DNA from: Curtobacterium sp. MCSS17_015
Lineage (GTDB): Bacteria > Actinomycetota > Actinomycetes > Actinomycetales > Microbacteriaceae
NCBI RefSeq assembly: GCF_003234265.2
Contig: NZ_CP126256.1
Span: 496,001 to 560,000 of the forward strand
Direction: 5' to 3'
DNA: 64,000 nt
The translations under genes were made by a program, and so were the position numbers. The notes under the pieces were generated by a model. The model did no database searches, was not told where the DNA came from, and was given only the letters and a program-made list of their open reading frames with translations. Positions 41,476 through 49,533 of the stretch are shown here, piece after piece; positions within the stretch are counted from its first letter, which is position 1, and every line of letters starts with the position of its first letter.

Positions 41476-41481
41476 TAGCGT
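41476..41481 (+). promoter_or_regulatory. -10 box for leaderless DinB-like gene
   Basis: TAGCGT, six bases (CCGAGC), then the ATG at 41488. Confidence 0.55.
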
Positions 41482-41487
41482 CCGAGC

Positions 41488-42030
41488 ATGGACGCAGGCG
41501 TGGATGAGCACGGCAGGATCGAGCCGGATGTCGGAGGCGACGAGTGGGCCACGTTGAACGGGTTCCTCGACTACCAGCGGGCGACGTTCGCCTGGAAGGT
41601 CGCGGGGCTCGACGCGACCCAGCTGGCCCGGCCACTCCCGCCGTCGACCATGACCCTCGCCGGATTGCTGAAGCACCTCGCGTACGTCGAACACGGCTGG
41701 TTCGACGGCTGTCTGCTCGGTGAGCCCCGTCGGGAACCGTGGGCTTCGGTGGACTGGGCTGCCACTCCGGATTGGGACTGGGACTCCGCGATCGGGCAGG
41801 ATCCGACTGAACTGCTCAGCCTCTGGGAGGGCTCCGTGATGCACGCCCGGTCCGTTGCCCTCACGGCCTACGAGACGGGCGGCCTGAGCCAGAAGGCGGT
41901 CAGTGTCTGGCGGGATGGGCGCTCACCGAGCCTGCGGTGGATCCTCATGCACATGCTCGAGGAGTACGCCCGCCACAACGGCCACGCGGACCTCCTCCGG
42001 GAAGCCGTCGATGGGCAAGCCGGCGAGTAG
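41488..42030 (+). CDS. DinB/DUF664-family putative thiol-dependent transferase
   Basis: This 180-residue four-helix-bundle protein of the DinB superfamily resembles the actinobacterial DUF664 group, which includes mycothiol- or bacillithiol-dependent enzymes. Metal-ligand histidines are placed as expected: one in LLKHLAYVEHGWFDG and one in RWILMHMLEEYARHNGHADLL. The N-terminal FLDYQRATFAWKVAGLDATQ and PPSTMTLAGLLKHL segments are typical. The start is ATG 41488 by the -10 spacing. A role in detoxifying electrophiles is inferred from the family. Confidence 0.85.
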   Translation: MDAGVDEHGRIEPDVGGDEWATLNGFLDYQRATFAWKVAGLDATQLARPLPPSTMTLAGLLKHLAYVEHGWFDGCLLGEPRREPWASVDWAATPDWDWDSAIGQDPTELLSLWEGSVMHARSVALTAYETGGLSQKAVSVWRDGRSPSLRWILMHMLEEYARHNGHADLLREAVDGQAGE

Positions 42031-42225
42031 CCCACCACCACCGCGAGCTTTCATCTACCGAAGCGGGTCCGGAAGAGGATCGGCTACCGAACGCGCTCGG
42101 TGTCGTGGTTCGCGCTGCGCTATAAGCTGTGATGGCGTCCGTGCGCCGATACCACGCAGCGCGGCACCCACGCCGTGGGACCGCATCTCTCGAACGTCGT
42201 CGTTCCGATGCGACGAGTGCGCCCA

Positions 42226-42231
42226 TACGCT
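42226..42231 (+). promoter_or_regulatory. -10 box for leaderless 71-aa membrane protein gene
   Basis: TACGCT, six bases (CGCATC), then the ATG at 42238. Confidence 0.55.
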
Positions 42232-42237
42232 CGCATC

Positions 42238-42453
42238 ATGACCAACTTGAATGACGCGGACCGACCCGCCGTGAAGACCTGGATGACGGCGTACCGCATC
42301 CCCATCGCAGCCGGTACCGGCCTGTTGGCCCTGCTGTGCTTCTGGGCATTGTTCGACGGCGGAACTGCCGAGAAGTGGGTCGTTGGGATGGGGTTGGCCC
42401 TTCTCATCACATGGGTGTTCGTCTTCCAAGCGCTCTACCGCCGCGGCTACTGA
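42238..42453 (+). CDS. Small two-helix membrane protein (71 aa)
   Basis: This 71-residue hypothetical protein has a polar N-terminus (MTNLNDADRPAVKTWMTAYR), two hydrophobic helices (IPIAAGTGLLALLCFWALF and VVGMGLALLITWVFVF) joined by a short GG-containing loop, and a basic end (YRRGY). No family is recognised. The clear leaderless promoter supports its being a real gene although it is short. The longer in-frame start at 42175 would place the promoter inside the gene. Confidence 0.65.
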   Translation: MTNLNDADRPAVKTWMTAYRIPIAAGTGLLALLCFWALFDGGTAEKWVVGMGLALLITWVFVFQALYRRGY

Positions 42454-42492
42454 TCACACGACCGAGCATCAGCTGTCCCGATAGCCGATCGG

Positions 42493-43062
42493 TCAACGGA
42501 CGGTTCGAGCGGCGGCCCACTCGCGATCGAGCATGGCGTACTGGTAGCCGTCGACCCAGCCCAGGTCGGCGTGCCAGGAGTCCTCGATGCCGTGCTGCTC
42601 GCGTCGCATCCCGTTCTTTTCGAGGATGCGGGCTGAGGCGATGTTGTCCGCGTTGCAGCTGGCGGTGACGCGCCGGAGTCGGAGCGCGTCGAACGCCGCG
42701 GTCAGGAGGCCGCGTGTCAGGTCCGTTCCCAGTCCTCGTCCGGTGAGGTCGGGTTGCAGCATGTAGCCGATGACGCCTTGCGTGCCTCGGGGCATCCCTG
42801 GTTGTCCCAGTCCGTCGGTGACGTCGAGGAAGCCCAGGCCCGCGATCTGGCCGTCTATTTCGGCGATGCACGAGAAGTCGGTGTCGCTGTCGGGGATGCT
42901 CGCCCACTCTTGGACGTAGGCGTCCGAGTCGACGTGGGTACGGAGCATGAACCGGTTGACCACGGGGTTGTTCCGCAGAGCGACGAGCTGGTCCGCATCC
43001 TCGGGTCGGGAATCGCGGAGAAGGAGAGCCCCGCTCCGAGCGGGCCACGGAGAGGTGCGCAC
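42493..43062 (-). CDS. GNAT-family acetyltransferase (RimJ/RimL type)
   Basis: This 189-residue acetyltransferase begins LLLRDSRPEDADQLVALRNN, as in RimJ/RimL-like enzymes that act on protein N-termini or small amines. The acetyl-CoA loop is GVIGYMLQPDLTGRGLGTDL, and RVTASCNADNIASARILEKNGM is the conserved C-terminal helix pair. The GTG 43062 has GGGAGG eight bases upstream; longer starts would read through the divergent lipoprotein promoter. Function beyond the family is not known. Confidence 0.88.
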   Translation of the reverse strand: MRTSPWPARSGALLLRDSRPEDADQLVALRNNPVVNRFMLRTHVDSDAYVQEWASIPDSDTDFSCIAEIDGQIAGLGFLDVTDGLGQPGMPRGTQGVIGYMLQPDLTGRGLGTDLTRGLLTAAFDALRLRRVTASCNADNIASARILEKNGMRREQHGIEDSWHADLGWVDGYQYAMLDREWAAARTVR

Positions 43063-43144
43063 GCCGTCATCCTCCCAGGAGCCACGCTCGGTGACCGATC
43101 CGCTACCGGGACTCGCGCGCATGCCGAGCGGGAGGGAGGGACGG

Positions 43145-43150
43145 TAAGCT
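43145..43150 (+). promoter_or_regulatory. Possible -10 box of the lipoprotein gene
   Basis: TAAGCT, predicting a leader of about 42 nt with a GAGGGGG ribosome site. Confidence 0.4.
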
Positions 43151-43198
43151 CCGGGCGACCGAAACCGGGCGGACTTGCCCAGTGATGAGGGGGAACAC

Positions 43199-43747
43199 TT
43201 GGACAAGCGCAACATGCTCCGGGGAACCGGAATCGCACTGGTTCTGGGCGTCACTCTGGGGGTGAGCGCCTGCTCCGCTTCGAGCGAGCAAGAAGAGCTG
43301 CGTGTCCCATCTTCATCTTCCGCGGCGAAGCAATCGACGCCTGCCGACACCTCCCGTCCAACCGATGCAGCATCGCCTTCCGATGCGGGCTCGAGTACTC
43401 AGGGCGGCGAAGCGACGACGCCACTGGGCGACGCGACCCAGGATTGGCCCGCAACCGATCTCGGTCAGCGTCAGGGTGCAATGGGCCAGGCAACCGAGGA
43501 AACGCCCGGCGTCTACCGGTACGTGGTCGCCGCCAACGACACCACCTCTGGCCTGCTCGAGCGGTTCGACCTATGCCAAATCGACATCGCGCTCTCGTAT
43601 GAAGCCGACGGCGGCCATCTCGCAGCAGGTCAGGCCATCACCGTGCAAAGACACCTGGATGACGGGCGAGGCAGCGACACGACCGACGACCACCGAGGCT
43701 GGAAGTGCACCTACCCCGAGCAGCCCCGCACCTCGCGGACGGGTTAG
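43199..43747 (+). CDS. Lipoprotein with LysM-like domain
   Basis: This is a 182-residue secreted lipoprotein. The signal peptide (MDKRNMLRGTGIALVLGVTL) ends in the lipobox GVSAC. A Ser/Thr/Ala-rich spacer of about 70 residues leads to a domain reading VYRYVVAANDTTSGLLERFD and later HLAAGQAITVQRH. This matches the LysM outline (Y-x-V-x-x-x-D-T-x-x-x-I/L-x-x-R-F ... L-x-x-G-x-x-I-x-V) and would bind peptidoglycan. The TTG 43199 is chosen because GAGGGGG lies seven bases upstream; the ATG 43214 is the alternative. Base composition is lower in GC than the flanking genes. Confidence 0.7.
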   Translation: MDKRNMLRGTGIALVLGVTLGVSACSASSEQEELRVPSSSSAAKQSTPADTSRPTDAASPSDAGSSTQGGEATTPLGDATQDWPATDLGQRQGAMGQATEETPGVYRYVVAANDTTSGLLERFDLCQIDIALSYEADGGHLAAGQAITVQRHLDDGRGSDTTDDHRGWKCTYPEQPRTSRTG

Positions 43748-43863
43748 CCCGCGGGGAATCTGCGCCACCGCTCTCGGATGCTGTCGCTCTGACTGACCGC
43801 CCGCCCGCCCCAAGCCGCACGGCTGAGCATCAGCACATCAAAACGTGCCCGGTAGCCGATCGC

Positions 43864-44271
43864 CTAGTGAGACAGGCCGGGTGTGCCCTGGTCGTATGCC
43901 TGCCTGCACTCCTCTACCTCGTCGAGGTGGTCGGCGGTCCAGGAGAGCAGTGCGAGGAATGGCTTGTCGAGAGTGCGACCGAGGGATGTGATGCGGTACT
44001 CGACGGCGATGGGGCGTTGCTCGAGTACGTGACGTTCGACGAGTCCGTTGCGCTCGAGACGCCGAAGCGCCTGTGTCAGGGACTTCTGCGTGACGCCCTC
44101 GAGGTCGCGCTTGAGCTCGTTGAAGCGGCGCGACTCCTCGCATAGCAGCGTCAGGATCAGCTGCCCCCACTTGTCGAGGAGCTGATCGAGGAGTTCGCGC
44201 TGCGGCCCCACGATGAGGCCCGGAATCGTCTGGCCTTCGCGGGTACCAGGTTTCGTTGAAGTACCTGTCAT
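43864..44271 (-). CDS. HxlR-family transcriptional regulator
   Basis: This 135-residue winged-helix repressor or activator of the HxlR/MarR-like group has a core of LLDKWGQLILTLLCEESRRF, then NELKRDLEGVTQKSLTQALR (recognition helix) and RRLERNGLVERHVLEQRPIA, ending in the wing VEYRITSLGRTLDKPF. It lacks the N-terminal Cys used by redox HxlR proteins such as HypR. It is transcribed divergently from the enoyl-CoA hydratase operon across 45 bp packed with repeated TACC/GGTA sites. It therefore probably controls both itself and that operon. The ATG 44271 has TATACC six bases upstream. Confidence 0.9.
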   Translation of the reverse strand: MTGTSTKPGTREGQTIPGLIVGPQRELLDQLLDKWGQLILTLLCEESRRFNELKRDLEGVTQKSLTQALRRLERNGLVERHVLEQRPIAVEYRITSLGRTLDKPFLALLSWTADHLDEVEECRQAYDQGTPGLSH

Positions 44272-44297
44272 GTACCAGGTATACCAGAGATACCTAG
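44261..44297. promoter_or_regulatory. HxlR operator region with repeated GGTA motifs
   Basis: Three overlapping elements lie here. TACCTG (44262-44267) is inverted to CAGGTA (44276-44281). GGTATACC (44278-44285) is a palindrome. CTGGTA-like units recur every 9-10 bp on the minus strand. They cover both start regions. Confidence 0.5.
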
Positions 44298-44316
44298 TCC
44301 CGACGAAAGGATCATC

Positions 44317-45168
44317 ATGACCGAGCAGTCCCTGACCACCCTCCAGCTCGAGCGCCAGGACGGCGTGCTGTGGGTCACGATCGACGTACCGCCGATCAAC
44401 CTCATGACGGCCCAGCTCCTGCTCGACTTCGACGCCGTCGCGGCATCGGCCGAGAAGGACCCCGACCTGCACGTCATCGTCATCCAGAGCGCCAACCCTG
44501 AGTTCTTCATGGCTCACGGCGATCTGACGTTCGTCGAGGACCCCGCGTCGTACGCTGCCCTTCCGATCGCGGAGGACACTCTCGTCGGAACCGGCCCGAT
44601 GATGCGGCTCCACGAGCGCTGGCGGCGCCTGCCCCAGACCACCATCGCGAAGGTTGCAGGCCTGACCCGTGGTGGCGGCCCGGAGATGATCGCCAGCCTG
44701 GACCTCCGCTTCGCAGCGCTCGAGACCGCGGCCTTCGGCCAGTTCGAAACCCTCACCGGCATCGTCCCCGGCGCCGGCGCAACCGCACACCTGCCCCGTC
44801 TGCTCGGACGCGCTCGAGCCCTCGAAGTCGTCCTCACCGGCGGTCTCATCGACGCTGCGACCGCCGAGCGCTGGGGATGGGTGAACCGTGCACTGCCCGC
44901 CGCGGAGCTGGATGCGTACGTCGACTGGGTCGCGCTGACGATCGCCAACCTGCCTGCCGGTGTCCGCGTCGCAGCCACGAAGGCGATCGACGCAGCCGAC
45001 GGCCCCCTCGAGGATGCGCTGCGTGCCGAGGACCGCTACCTCGGAGAGACCTTCACGCCCGCTTCCGGGGAGCTTGCCAAGGCAGCCCTCGCCGCCGGCG
45101 CGCACACGCGTGAAGTCGAGCTCAACCTCGAAGAGGTCCTGCGAGCAAATCTCGCCCGCAAACGCTGA
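44317..45168 (+). CDS. Enoyl-CoA hydratase/isomerase-family protein
   Basis: This 283-residue crotonase-fold protein has the oxyanion-hole region HVIVIQSANPEFFMAHGDL and AKVAGLTRGGGPEMIASLDLR, together with GIVPGAGATAHLPRLLG. The usual catalytic glutamates appear in the GGGPE and FGQFE segments, but their match to true hydratases is only approximate, so another crotonase activity is possible. The ATG 44317 has AAAGGATC upstream. It is the first gene of a unit continuing with a 51-aa frame and an alpha/beta hydrolase. Confidence 0.85.
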   Translation: MTEQSLTTLQLERQDGVLWVTIDVPPINLMTAQLLLDFDAVAASAEKDPDLHVIVIQSANPEFFMAHGDLTFVEDPASYAALPIAEDTLVGTGPMMRLHERWRRLPQTTIAKVAGLTRGGGPEMIASLDLRFAALETAAFGQFETLTGIVPGAGATAHLPRLLGRARALEVVLTGGLIDAATAERWGWVNRALPAAELDAYVDWVALTIANLPAGVRVAATKAIDAADGPLEDALRAEDRYLGETFTPASGELAKAALAAGAHTREVELNLEEVLRANLARKR

Positions 45169-45176
45169 GGTCTCCG

Positions 45177-45332
45177 ATGGCAAGCAAGGTGCAGGACGCC
45201 GAACGTCCCACTTCAGCCGCCCGTCTGTGGCATCCGAAGTCGGGCCTGAACAGCCGCGCCTACGAACCATTTCAACCCAAGACGCCGAGCGCGTCGCAGC
45301 CGCGACCGCTCCCTGAGGAGAACAGTCAATGA
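45177..45332 (+). CDS. 51-aa coupled hypothetical open frame
   Basis: A short frame (MASKVQDAERPTSAARLWHP at its start, ending PRPLPEENSQ) fills the space between the hydratase and hydrolase genes. It begins 8 bp after the hydratase stop, and its TGA overlaps the hydrolase ATG (ATGA). It has no membrane helix and no known family. The ATGA overlap suggests coupling, but a remnant of an older gene is also possible. Confidence 0.35.
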   Translation: MASKVQDAERPTSAARLWHPKSGLNSRAYEPFQPKTPSASQPRPLPEENSQ

Positions 45333-46267
45333 CCGAATACCGTCTCGACGAGGAGTTCGCGCAGGCGATCGTGCAGCTCCCATCAGAGTTCATGAACATG
45401 GCCGAGCCCCCCGCGAATGACGTGCACGCGCTGCGCGAGGTGATCAACTTCCAGTACACGGAGATGGGCAAGCTGGCACCGCCCGCCCCGGACGGCGTGA
45501 ATCGGGAGGACGTTTCCATCCCGGTCGGCGACGGCGTGACGCTCGAAGCGCGCTGGTACACCAAGTGGGACGCGCGCCCCGGATCTGCTGTCGTCTACGC
45601 CCACGGCGGCGGTCAGGTTGCTGGCACTCTCGATCACTACGACCGCCGGATGCGGGTCTACGTCACGGAGACCTCCGTGCCGATCCTGTCGGTCGGCTAC
45701 CGTGTCGCCCCGGAGGGGAAGGGCCAGCAGCTGAGCGAAGACGTCTTCGCCGGAGTGCTGTGGCTGAACGAGCATGCTGACCGGCTCGGGATCGACCGTG
45801 CACGGATCGCGGTGATGGGCGACAGTGGTGGCGGCGGACTCGCCGCGGCGGCCGCCGTGCTGGGTAGGGACCGAGGCATCCCGATCGCTCAGCAGATCTT
45901 GATCTACGCCATGCTCGACGACACCGTGGACACCGCCAGCGAGGCGCTCGCGCCGTTCCTGGCCTGGACCGCCCCCATGAATGCGACCTCCTGGAACGCC
46001 CGCTCTGGCGGTCCCGTCTCGGAGACCACCTCTCCGGCGCGGCTGATCGACGCCCGCGGCCTCGCCGCGGCGTACGTCGAAGTGGGTGACCTCGACCTCA
46101 TGCGAGACGAGAGCATCGCCTACGCAATGAAGTTGTCGGCTGCCGACGTCCCGCTCGAGCTCCACGTTCACCCCGGAACGCCGCATGCCTACGAGTGGCT
46201 GGACGAGAACGCGGGAGTCACACAGCGCTCCCTCGAGAACCGCTACCGCGTTCTCCGCTCCCTCTGA
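45329..46267 (+). CDS. Alpha/beta hydrolase, hormone-sensitive-lipase type
   Basis: This is a 312-residue esterase or lipase-like enzyme. The oxyanion motif is AHGGGQVAG, the nucleophile elbow is VMGDSGGGGLAAAAA (G-D-S-G-G), the acid lies in VEVGDLDLMRDES and the His in HPGTPHAYEW, so the triad of the HSL/family IV esterases is complete. The ATG 45329 follows GAGGAGAACAG. It belongs to the HxlR-linked operon with the crotonase-type gene. Substrates are probably short-chain esters; this is inferred from the family. Confidence 0.9.
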   Translation: MTEYRLDEEFAQAIVQLPSEFMNMAEPPANDVHALREVINFQYTEMGKLAPPAPDGVNREDVSIPVGDGVTLEARWYTKWDARPGSAVVYAHGGGQVAGTLDHYDRRMRVYVTETSVPILSVGYRVAPEGKGQQLSEDVFAGVLWLNEHADRLGIDRARIAVMGDSGGGGLAAAAAVLGRDRGIPIAQQILIYAMLDDTVDTASEALAPFLAWTAPMNATSWNARSGGPVSETTSPARLIDARGLAAAYVEVGDLDLMRDESIAYAMKLSAADVPLELHVHPGTPHAYEWLDENAGVTQRSLENRYRVLRSL

Positions 46268-46528
46268 ACCGGGCGCCAGGCAGGCAGGCAGGCGGGCGGG
46301 CTGGCCATTCGTGTTGGTGACGCCCGGCTCGGCCCCTTCCGAGATCTTCGGCGGGGGCCGGCTGACGTTCGTGACGCGCTTGCGACCGCTAGACCGTCGG
46401 CTATCGAGACCGCCACAGCGCCGTTGGAACGGCGACGAGGTGCTCGGTCGGATCGAGTGACACGCGAGCCGTCGCCGAGACTCGGAGTTGGCGACGAGAA
46501 GTGGAGTCCGTCGACAGGCGTGTCCCTG

Positions 46529-46574
46529 CCGGACAGGAGGCGCGGTGCGGGCCCGCCCCGGGCCTCCCGTCCGG
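46529..46574. terminator. GGACGGGAGGC-family hairpin before the SRPBCC gene
   Basis: CCGGACAGGAGGC (46529-46541) pairs with GCCTCCCGTCCGG (46562-46574), 12 of 13 positions plus one G-U. It lies 262 bp after the hydrolase gene and 29 bp before the SRPBCC start, unlike the other members, which sit directly at gene ends. Confidence 0.55.
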
Positions 46575-46590
46575 CGGTCCCGCCGCGTGC

Positions 46591-46596
46591 CAGCAT
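46591..46596 (+). promoter_or_regulatory. Possible -10 box for leaderless SRPBCC gene
   Basis: CAGCAT, six bases (GGGCGC), then the ATG at 46603. Confidence 0.35.
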
Positions 46597-46602
46597 GGGC
46601 GC

Positions 46603-47091
46603 ATGCCCGTCGTCGAGTCCCGCTGTGTCGTCCCGGTCGACGTGGACGTCGCCTTCGCCGTCTCGCAGACGCAGGGCGAGGTCCGGAAGCGGTGGGACCC
46701 GTTCATCCGGCGGCAGCACCTCATCGGCGCGACCGTTCCCGGCAAGGGCGTGCGGACGTACACGGTGCAGCGGTTCGGCCTGGCGATGGAGAGCGAGTAC
46801 GTCTCGTACAACCCGCCGTCGAACGTGGGGATGAAGATGACGAAGGGCTCGTGGTTCTTCGAGCGCATGGGCGGCGGCTGGCGGTTCAGCGCGGCTGACG
46901 GGCAGCCGGGGCACACGCTCGCCGTCTGGCGCTACAACTTCACGTGCAAGCCGAAGTGGCTGGCGCCGCTCGCGGAGCGCATCGGCGTGCTCGTGCTGCA
47001 GCGGGACATCGACCGGCGGATCGCGGGCTTCGCGCGGGGCTGCGAGGACCCGGTGGTGCTGGCCGCCGCGGCTCCGGACCGGGGCCGCTGA
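46603..47091 (+). CDS. SRPBCC-fold (START-like) protein
   Basis: This 162-residue protein has the helix-grip (SRPBCC) plan: VESRCVVPVDVDVAFAVSQT (first strand and helix), WDPFIRRQHLIG, RTYTVQRFGLAMESEYVSYN, a long beta section and a C-terminal helix (APLAERIGVLVLQRDIDRRI). Such proteins bind hydrophobic ligands or act in polyketide cyclase-like chemistry. No catalytic residues are evident. The ATG 46603 is used because the family core begins within five residues and a -10 hexamer lies six bases upstream. Confidence 0.85.
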   Translation: MPVVESRCVVPVDVDVAFAVSQTQGEVRKRWDPFIRRQHLIGATVPGKGVRTYTVQRFGLAMESEYVSYNPPSNVGMKMTKGSWFFERMGGGWRFSAADGQPGHTLAVWRYNFTCKPKWLAPLAERIGVLVLQRDIDRRIAGFARGCEDPVVLAAAAPDRGR

Positions 47092-47173
47092 CGGGTGCGG
47101 CGGGGGTGCATCCTTTCGATGCAAGTCCCGCACGTGCCTCCCTCCGCCGGTCGTCCCCGCGGGGCGGAGTTCC

Positions 47174-47179
47174 TAGCGT
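47174..47179 (+). promoter_or_regulatory. -10 box for leaderless CPBP gene
   Basis: TAGCGT, seven bases (CGATGTC), then the ATG at 47187. Confidence 0.5.
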
Positions 47180-47186
47180 CGATGTC

Positions 47187-48161
47187 ATGACGAACACCAT
47201 CGAAGCCCGGTCCCAGACCGGCACCGCCCCGCAGGACCGGCACGGGATCCGCGGCGTCGTCGCGCGGCACCCGCTCGGGTCGTTCTTCACCCTCGCGCTC
47301 GGGCTGAGCTGGCTCGCGTGGGTCCCCTACATCCTGTCGCCGCACGGCATGGGTGTCTGGGACATCCACTTCGCCGAGGTCCTCGGCAGCGCGCAGTTCA
47401 CCGGCGTGCTGCCCGGCGCACTGCTCGGCCCGCTCGGCGGCGCGTTCATCGTGACCGCGGTCGCCGACGGTCGCCCGGGCCTCCGCCGCTGGGTGGGACG
47501 CCTGTTCCGCTGGCGGGTCGCCTGGTACTGGTACGCCCTGGCGCTCGTCGTCGTGCCGGCCCTGATCATCGTGTCGGCGCTGCCGTTCGCCGGCGGGGAC
47601 GTGCACGCACCGACCGCCCTCGTCTTCGCCGCCGTGGTGCCGGGCCTGGTCATCCAGCTGTTCTCCACCGGTTTGAGCGAAGAGCCGGGCTGGCGCGACT
47701 TCGCCCTGCCCCGCCTGCAGCACCGCTTCGGTGGCCTCGGTGCGGCCGCGATCCTCGGCCCGGTGTGGGCGCTGTGGCACATGCCGCTGTACCTCAGCGA
47801 CTGGGGCGGGTGGCCGAACGCGCACTGGAGCGAGCCCGTCGTGTTCGCCCTCTTCACGATCACGTTCAACGTCGTGATGGTGCAGGTGTTCAACAAGACC
47901 GGTGAGAGCCTGCCGCTCGCGCTGCTGCTGCACGTCGGCGTGAACAACACGATCTCGACGTTCTTCCCCACGATGTACCCGAGCATGACCGCCGGCACGC
48001 TGATGATCGGGTTGACGATCATGTCGACGATCGCCGCCGTGGTGCTCCTCGTCGCGACCCGCGGGCACCTCGGGTACGACCCGGCACGTCGGGCCCTGCC
48101 GATCGACGCCCCGATCCCGTCGTCGAAGCCCCTCGTAGGATCGCAGCATGGCACCCGCTGA
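47187..48161 (+). CDS. CPBP-family intramembrane glutamic endopeptidase
   Basis: This 324-residue polytopic membrane protein has about eight helices and the CPBP catalytic motifs SEEPGWRDFALP (EExxxR), WALWHMPLY (second His) and LLLHVGVNNTIS (His/Asn). Members act as intramembrane proteases in signalling and maturation or have lost activity; all residues are present here. The 3' end overlaps the histidine-kinase gene by 14 bp, and the promoter of that kinase lies inside this gene. A link between protease and two-component system is therefore suggested. Confidence 0.92.
   Translation: MTNTIEARSQTGTAPQDRHGIRGVVARHPLGSFFTLALGLSWLAWVPYILSPHGMGVWDIHFAEVLGSAQFTGVLPGALLGPLGGAFIVTAVADGRPGLRRWVGRLFRWRVAWYWYALALVVVPALIIVSALPFAGGDVHAPTALVFAAVVPGLVIQLFSTGLSEEPGWRDFALPRLQHRFGGLGAAAILGPVWALWHMPLYLSDWGGWPNAHWSEPVVFALFTITFNVVMVQVFNKTGESLPLALLLHVGVNNTISTFFPTMYPSMTAGTLMIGLTIMSTIAAVVLLVATRGHLGYDPARRALPIDAPIPSSKPLVGSQHGTR
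48136..48141 (+). promoter_or_regulatory. -10 box for leaderless histidine kinase, inside the CPBP gene
   Basis: TAGGAT, six bases (CGCAGC), then the ATG at 48148. The promoter lies within the last codons of the preceding gene. Confidence 0.5.
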
Positions 48162-49533
48162 GCCGCGCGCGCAGCGCCCCCAGGCCGAGGCCGGGGGTGC
48201 TGCGCCCGCTCGGCGTCCTGCCACCGCCCGCGAGCGCCGCACCGACCTGCTCGTCGCGCTCGGCACCGCCGTGGTCGCCCTCGGTCTGCTGCTCGCCCTG
48301 CCGCCGCTCGACGCCGCCGACCCGGACACGATCGGCGAGGCCGTCAGCTACCCGGCCGTCGGCAGTGCGCCGTGGACGGTCCTGACCCTCGGGCTCCTCG
48401 CCCAGGCGGCCGCGCTGCTCGCCGCCCGCCGGGCACCGCGCACCACGCTCGTCGTCGTCGCGGCGATCCCGGTGCTCGTCGCCGTCCTCGCCCCGCAGGC
48501 GTTCGAGCTCTTCGGGCTCACGCCGTTCGCCATCGCGGTGGCCGTCGTGCTGGCCGCCCTCCGGGTCCCACTCGCCCGGCTGTGGCCCGCGCTCACCGCA
48601 GCGGCCGTCCTGGTCGTCGTCGGGGGAGCGGTCCTGTGGGCCGTGGTCGCGGGAGGCTTCCGTGCTGACGTCGCCCAGGGCCTGACGACCTCGGTCGGGC
48701 AGGGCGTCCTGCAGGCGGTCGGCGCCGTCGGCCTGCCGCTGCTCGTCACCCTGGTGGTGCTGTCCCGCCGCGAGGTCCGCGTCGCCCGTAGCGCCGAGGC
48801 CACCGCGGTCGACCGGGAGCAGGACGCCCTGATCGACGCCGCCGTCTCCCGCGAGCGCGCCGCCATGGCCCGGGAACTGCACGACATCGCCGCCCACCAC
48901 CTGTCCGGGATCGCCCTCATGTCCGCCGTCATCGACCGCCAGATCGACACCGACCCGGAGCGTGCCCACGAGGGCGTCCGCCAGGTCCGGGAGCAGAGCA
49001 CCGCCGTCCTCGAGGACCTGCGCCGCCTGGTCGGCCTGCTCCGCGACGACAGCCCCGCCGAACGAGCGGTCGAGACCGTCGCCGGGATCGTCGACCTGGT
49101 GGAACGGGCCCGGTTCCGCAGCGACGTGCGGTTGGGCGTCCTGGCTGCCGACCGTGCGGGTGGCAGCAGCCGTCCGCTCGGCGACGGGGTCGGTCCGCTC
49201 GCGCAGCTCGCCGCGTACCGCACGGTCCAGGAGGCCCTCGCGAACGCCGCCCTGCACGCTCCGGGTGCCGCGTGCACCGTCACGATCGACGACCGCGCCG
49301 ACGACCACCTCGAGGTGCGTGTCGAGAACGGCCCGGCCGCCGTGCCGGCGCAGGGCAGCACGCCCGCCGGTGGCAACGGACTGCGCGGCATGCGCGAGCG
49401 GGCGGAACTGGTGGGGGCGGGCCTCCAGGTCGGTCCGACGGACGACGGCGGGTGGCTGGTCGCGTTGCGGCTCAGCCGGGAGGCCCAGCCCGGCTCCGAC
49501 ACGACGAACGACGACACGGAGGTGGCGCGGTGA
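48148..49533 (+). CDS. NarL-type sensor histidine kinase
   Basis: This 461-residue membrane kinase has an N-terminal cytoplasmic Ala/Pro/Arg stretch, about five or six transmembrane helices (residues 38-205) and a HisKA_3 dimerisation helix with the phospho-acceptor His245 in MARELHDIAAHHLSGIALMS. The HATPase domain has N-box AYRTVQEALANAALHAPGA and the G-boxes GNGLRGMRERAEL. There is no recognised input domain, so sensing is probably within the membrane. Its stop overlaps the response-regulator start (GTGA). Confidence 0.93.
   Translation: MAPAEPRAQRPQAEAGGAAPARRPATARERRTDLLVALGTAVVALGLLLALPPLDAADPDTIGEAVSYPAVGSAPWTVLTLGLLAQAAALLAARRAPRTTLVVVAAIPVLVAVLAPQAFELFGLTPFAIAVAVVLAALRVPLARLWPALTAAAVLVVVGGAVLWAVVAGGFRADVAQGLTTSVGQGVLQAVGAVGLPLLVTLVVLSRREVRVARSAEATAVDREQDALIDAAVSRERAAMARELHDIAAHHLSGIALMSAVIDRQIDTDPERAHEGVRQVREQSTAVLEDLRRLVGLLRDDSPAERAVETVAGIVDLVERARFRSDVRLGVLAADRAGGSSRPLGDGVGPLAQLAAYRTVQEALANAALHAPGAACTVTIDDRADDHLEVRVENGPAAVPAQGSTPAGGNGLRGMRERAELVGAGLQVGPTDDGGWLVALRLSREAQPGSDTTNDDTEVAR

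Larger units (their letters stand above)
46268..46602. other. 335-bp intergenic region with short repeat and a hairpin
   Basis: It starts with a GGCA/GGCG simple repeat (46276-46298) and contains a GGACGGGAGGC-family hairpin near its end. No open frame with coding character was seen. Confidence 0.6.

Noticed and set aside
46276..46298. GGCA/GGCG repeat as a possible phase-variable tract or CRISPR-like repeat
   Set aside because: It is a short imperfect simple repeat in a gene-free spacer with no spacers or coding frame to switch.
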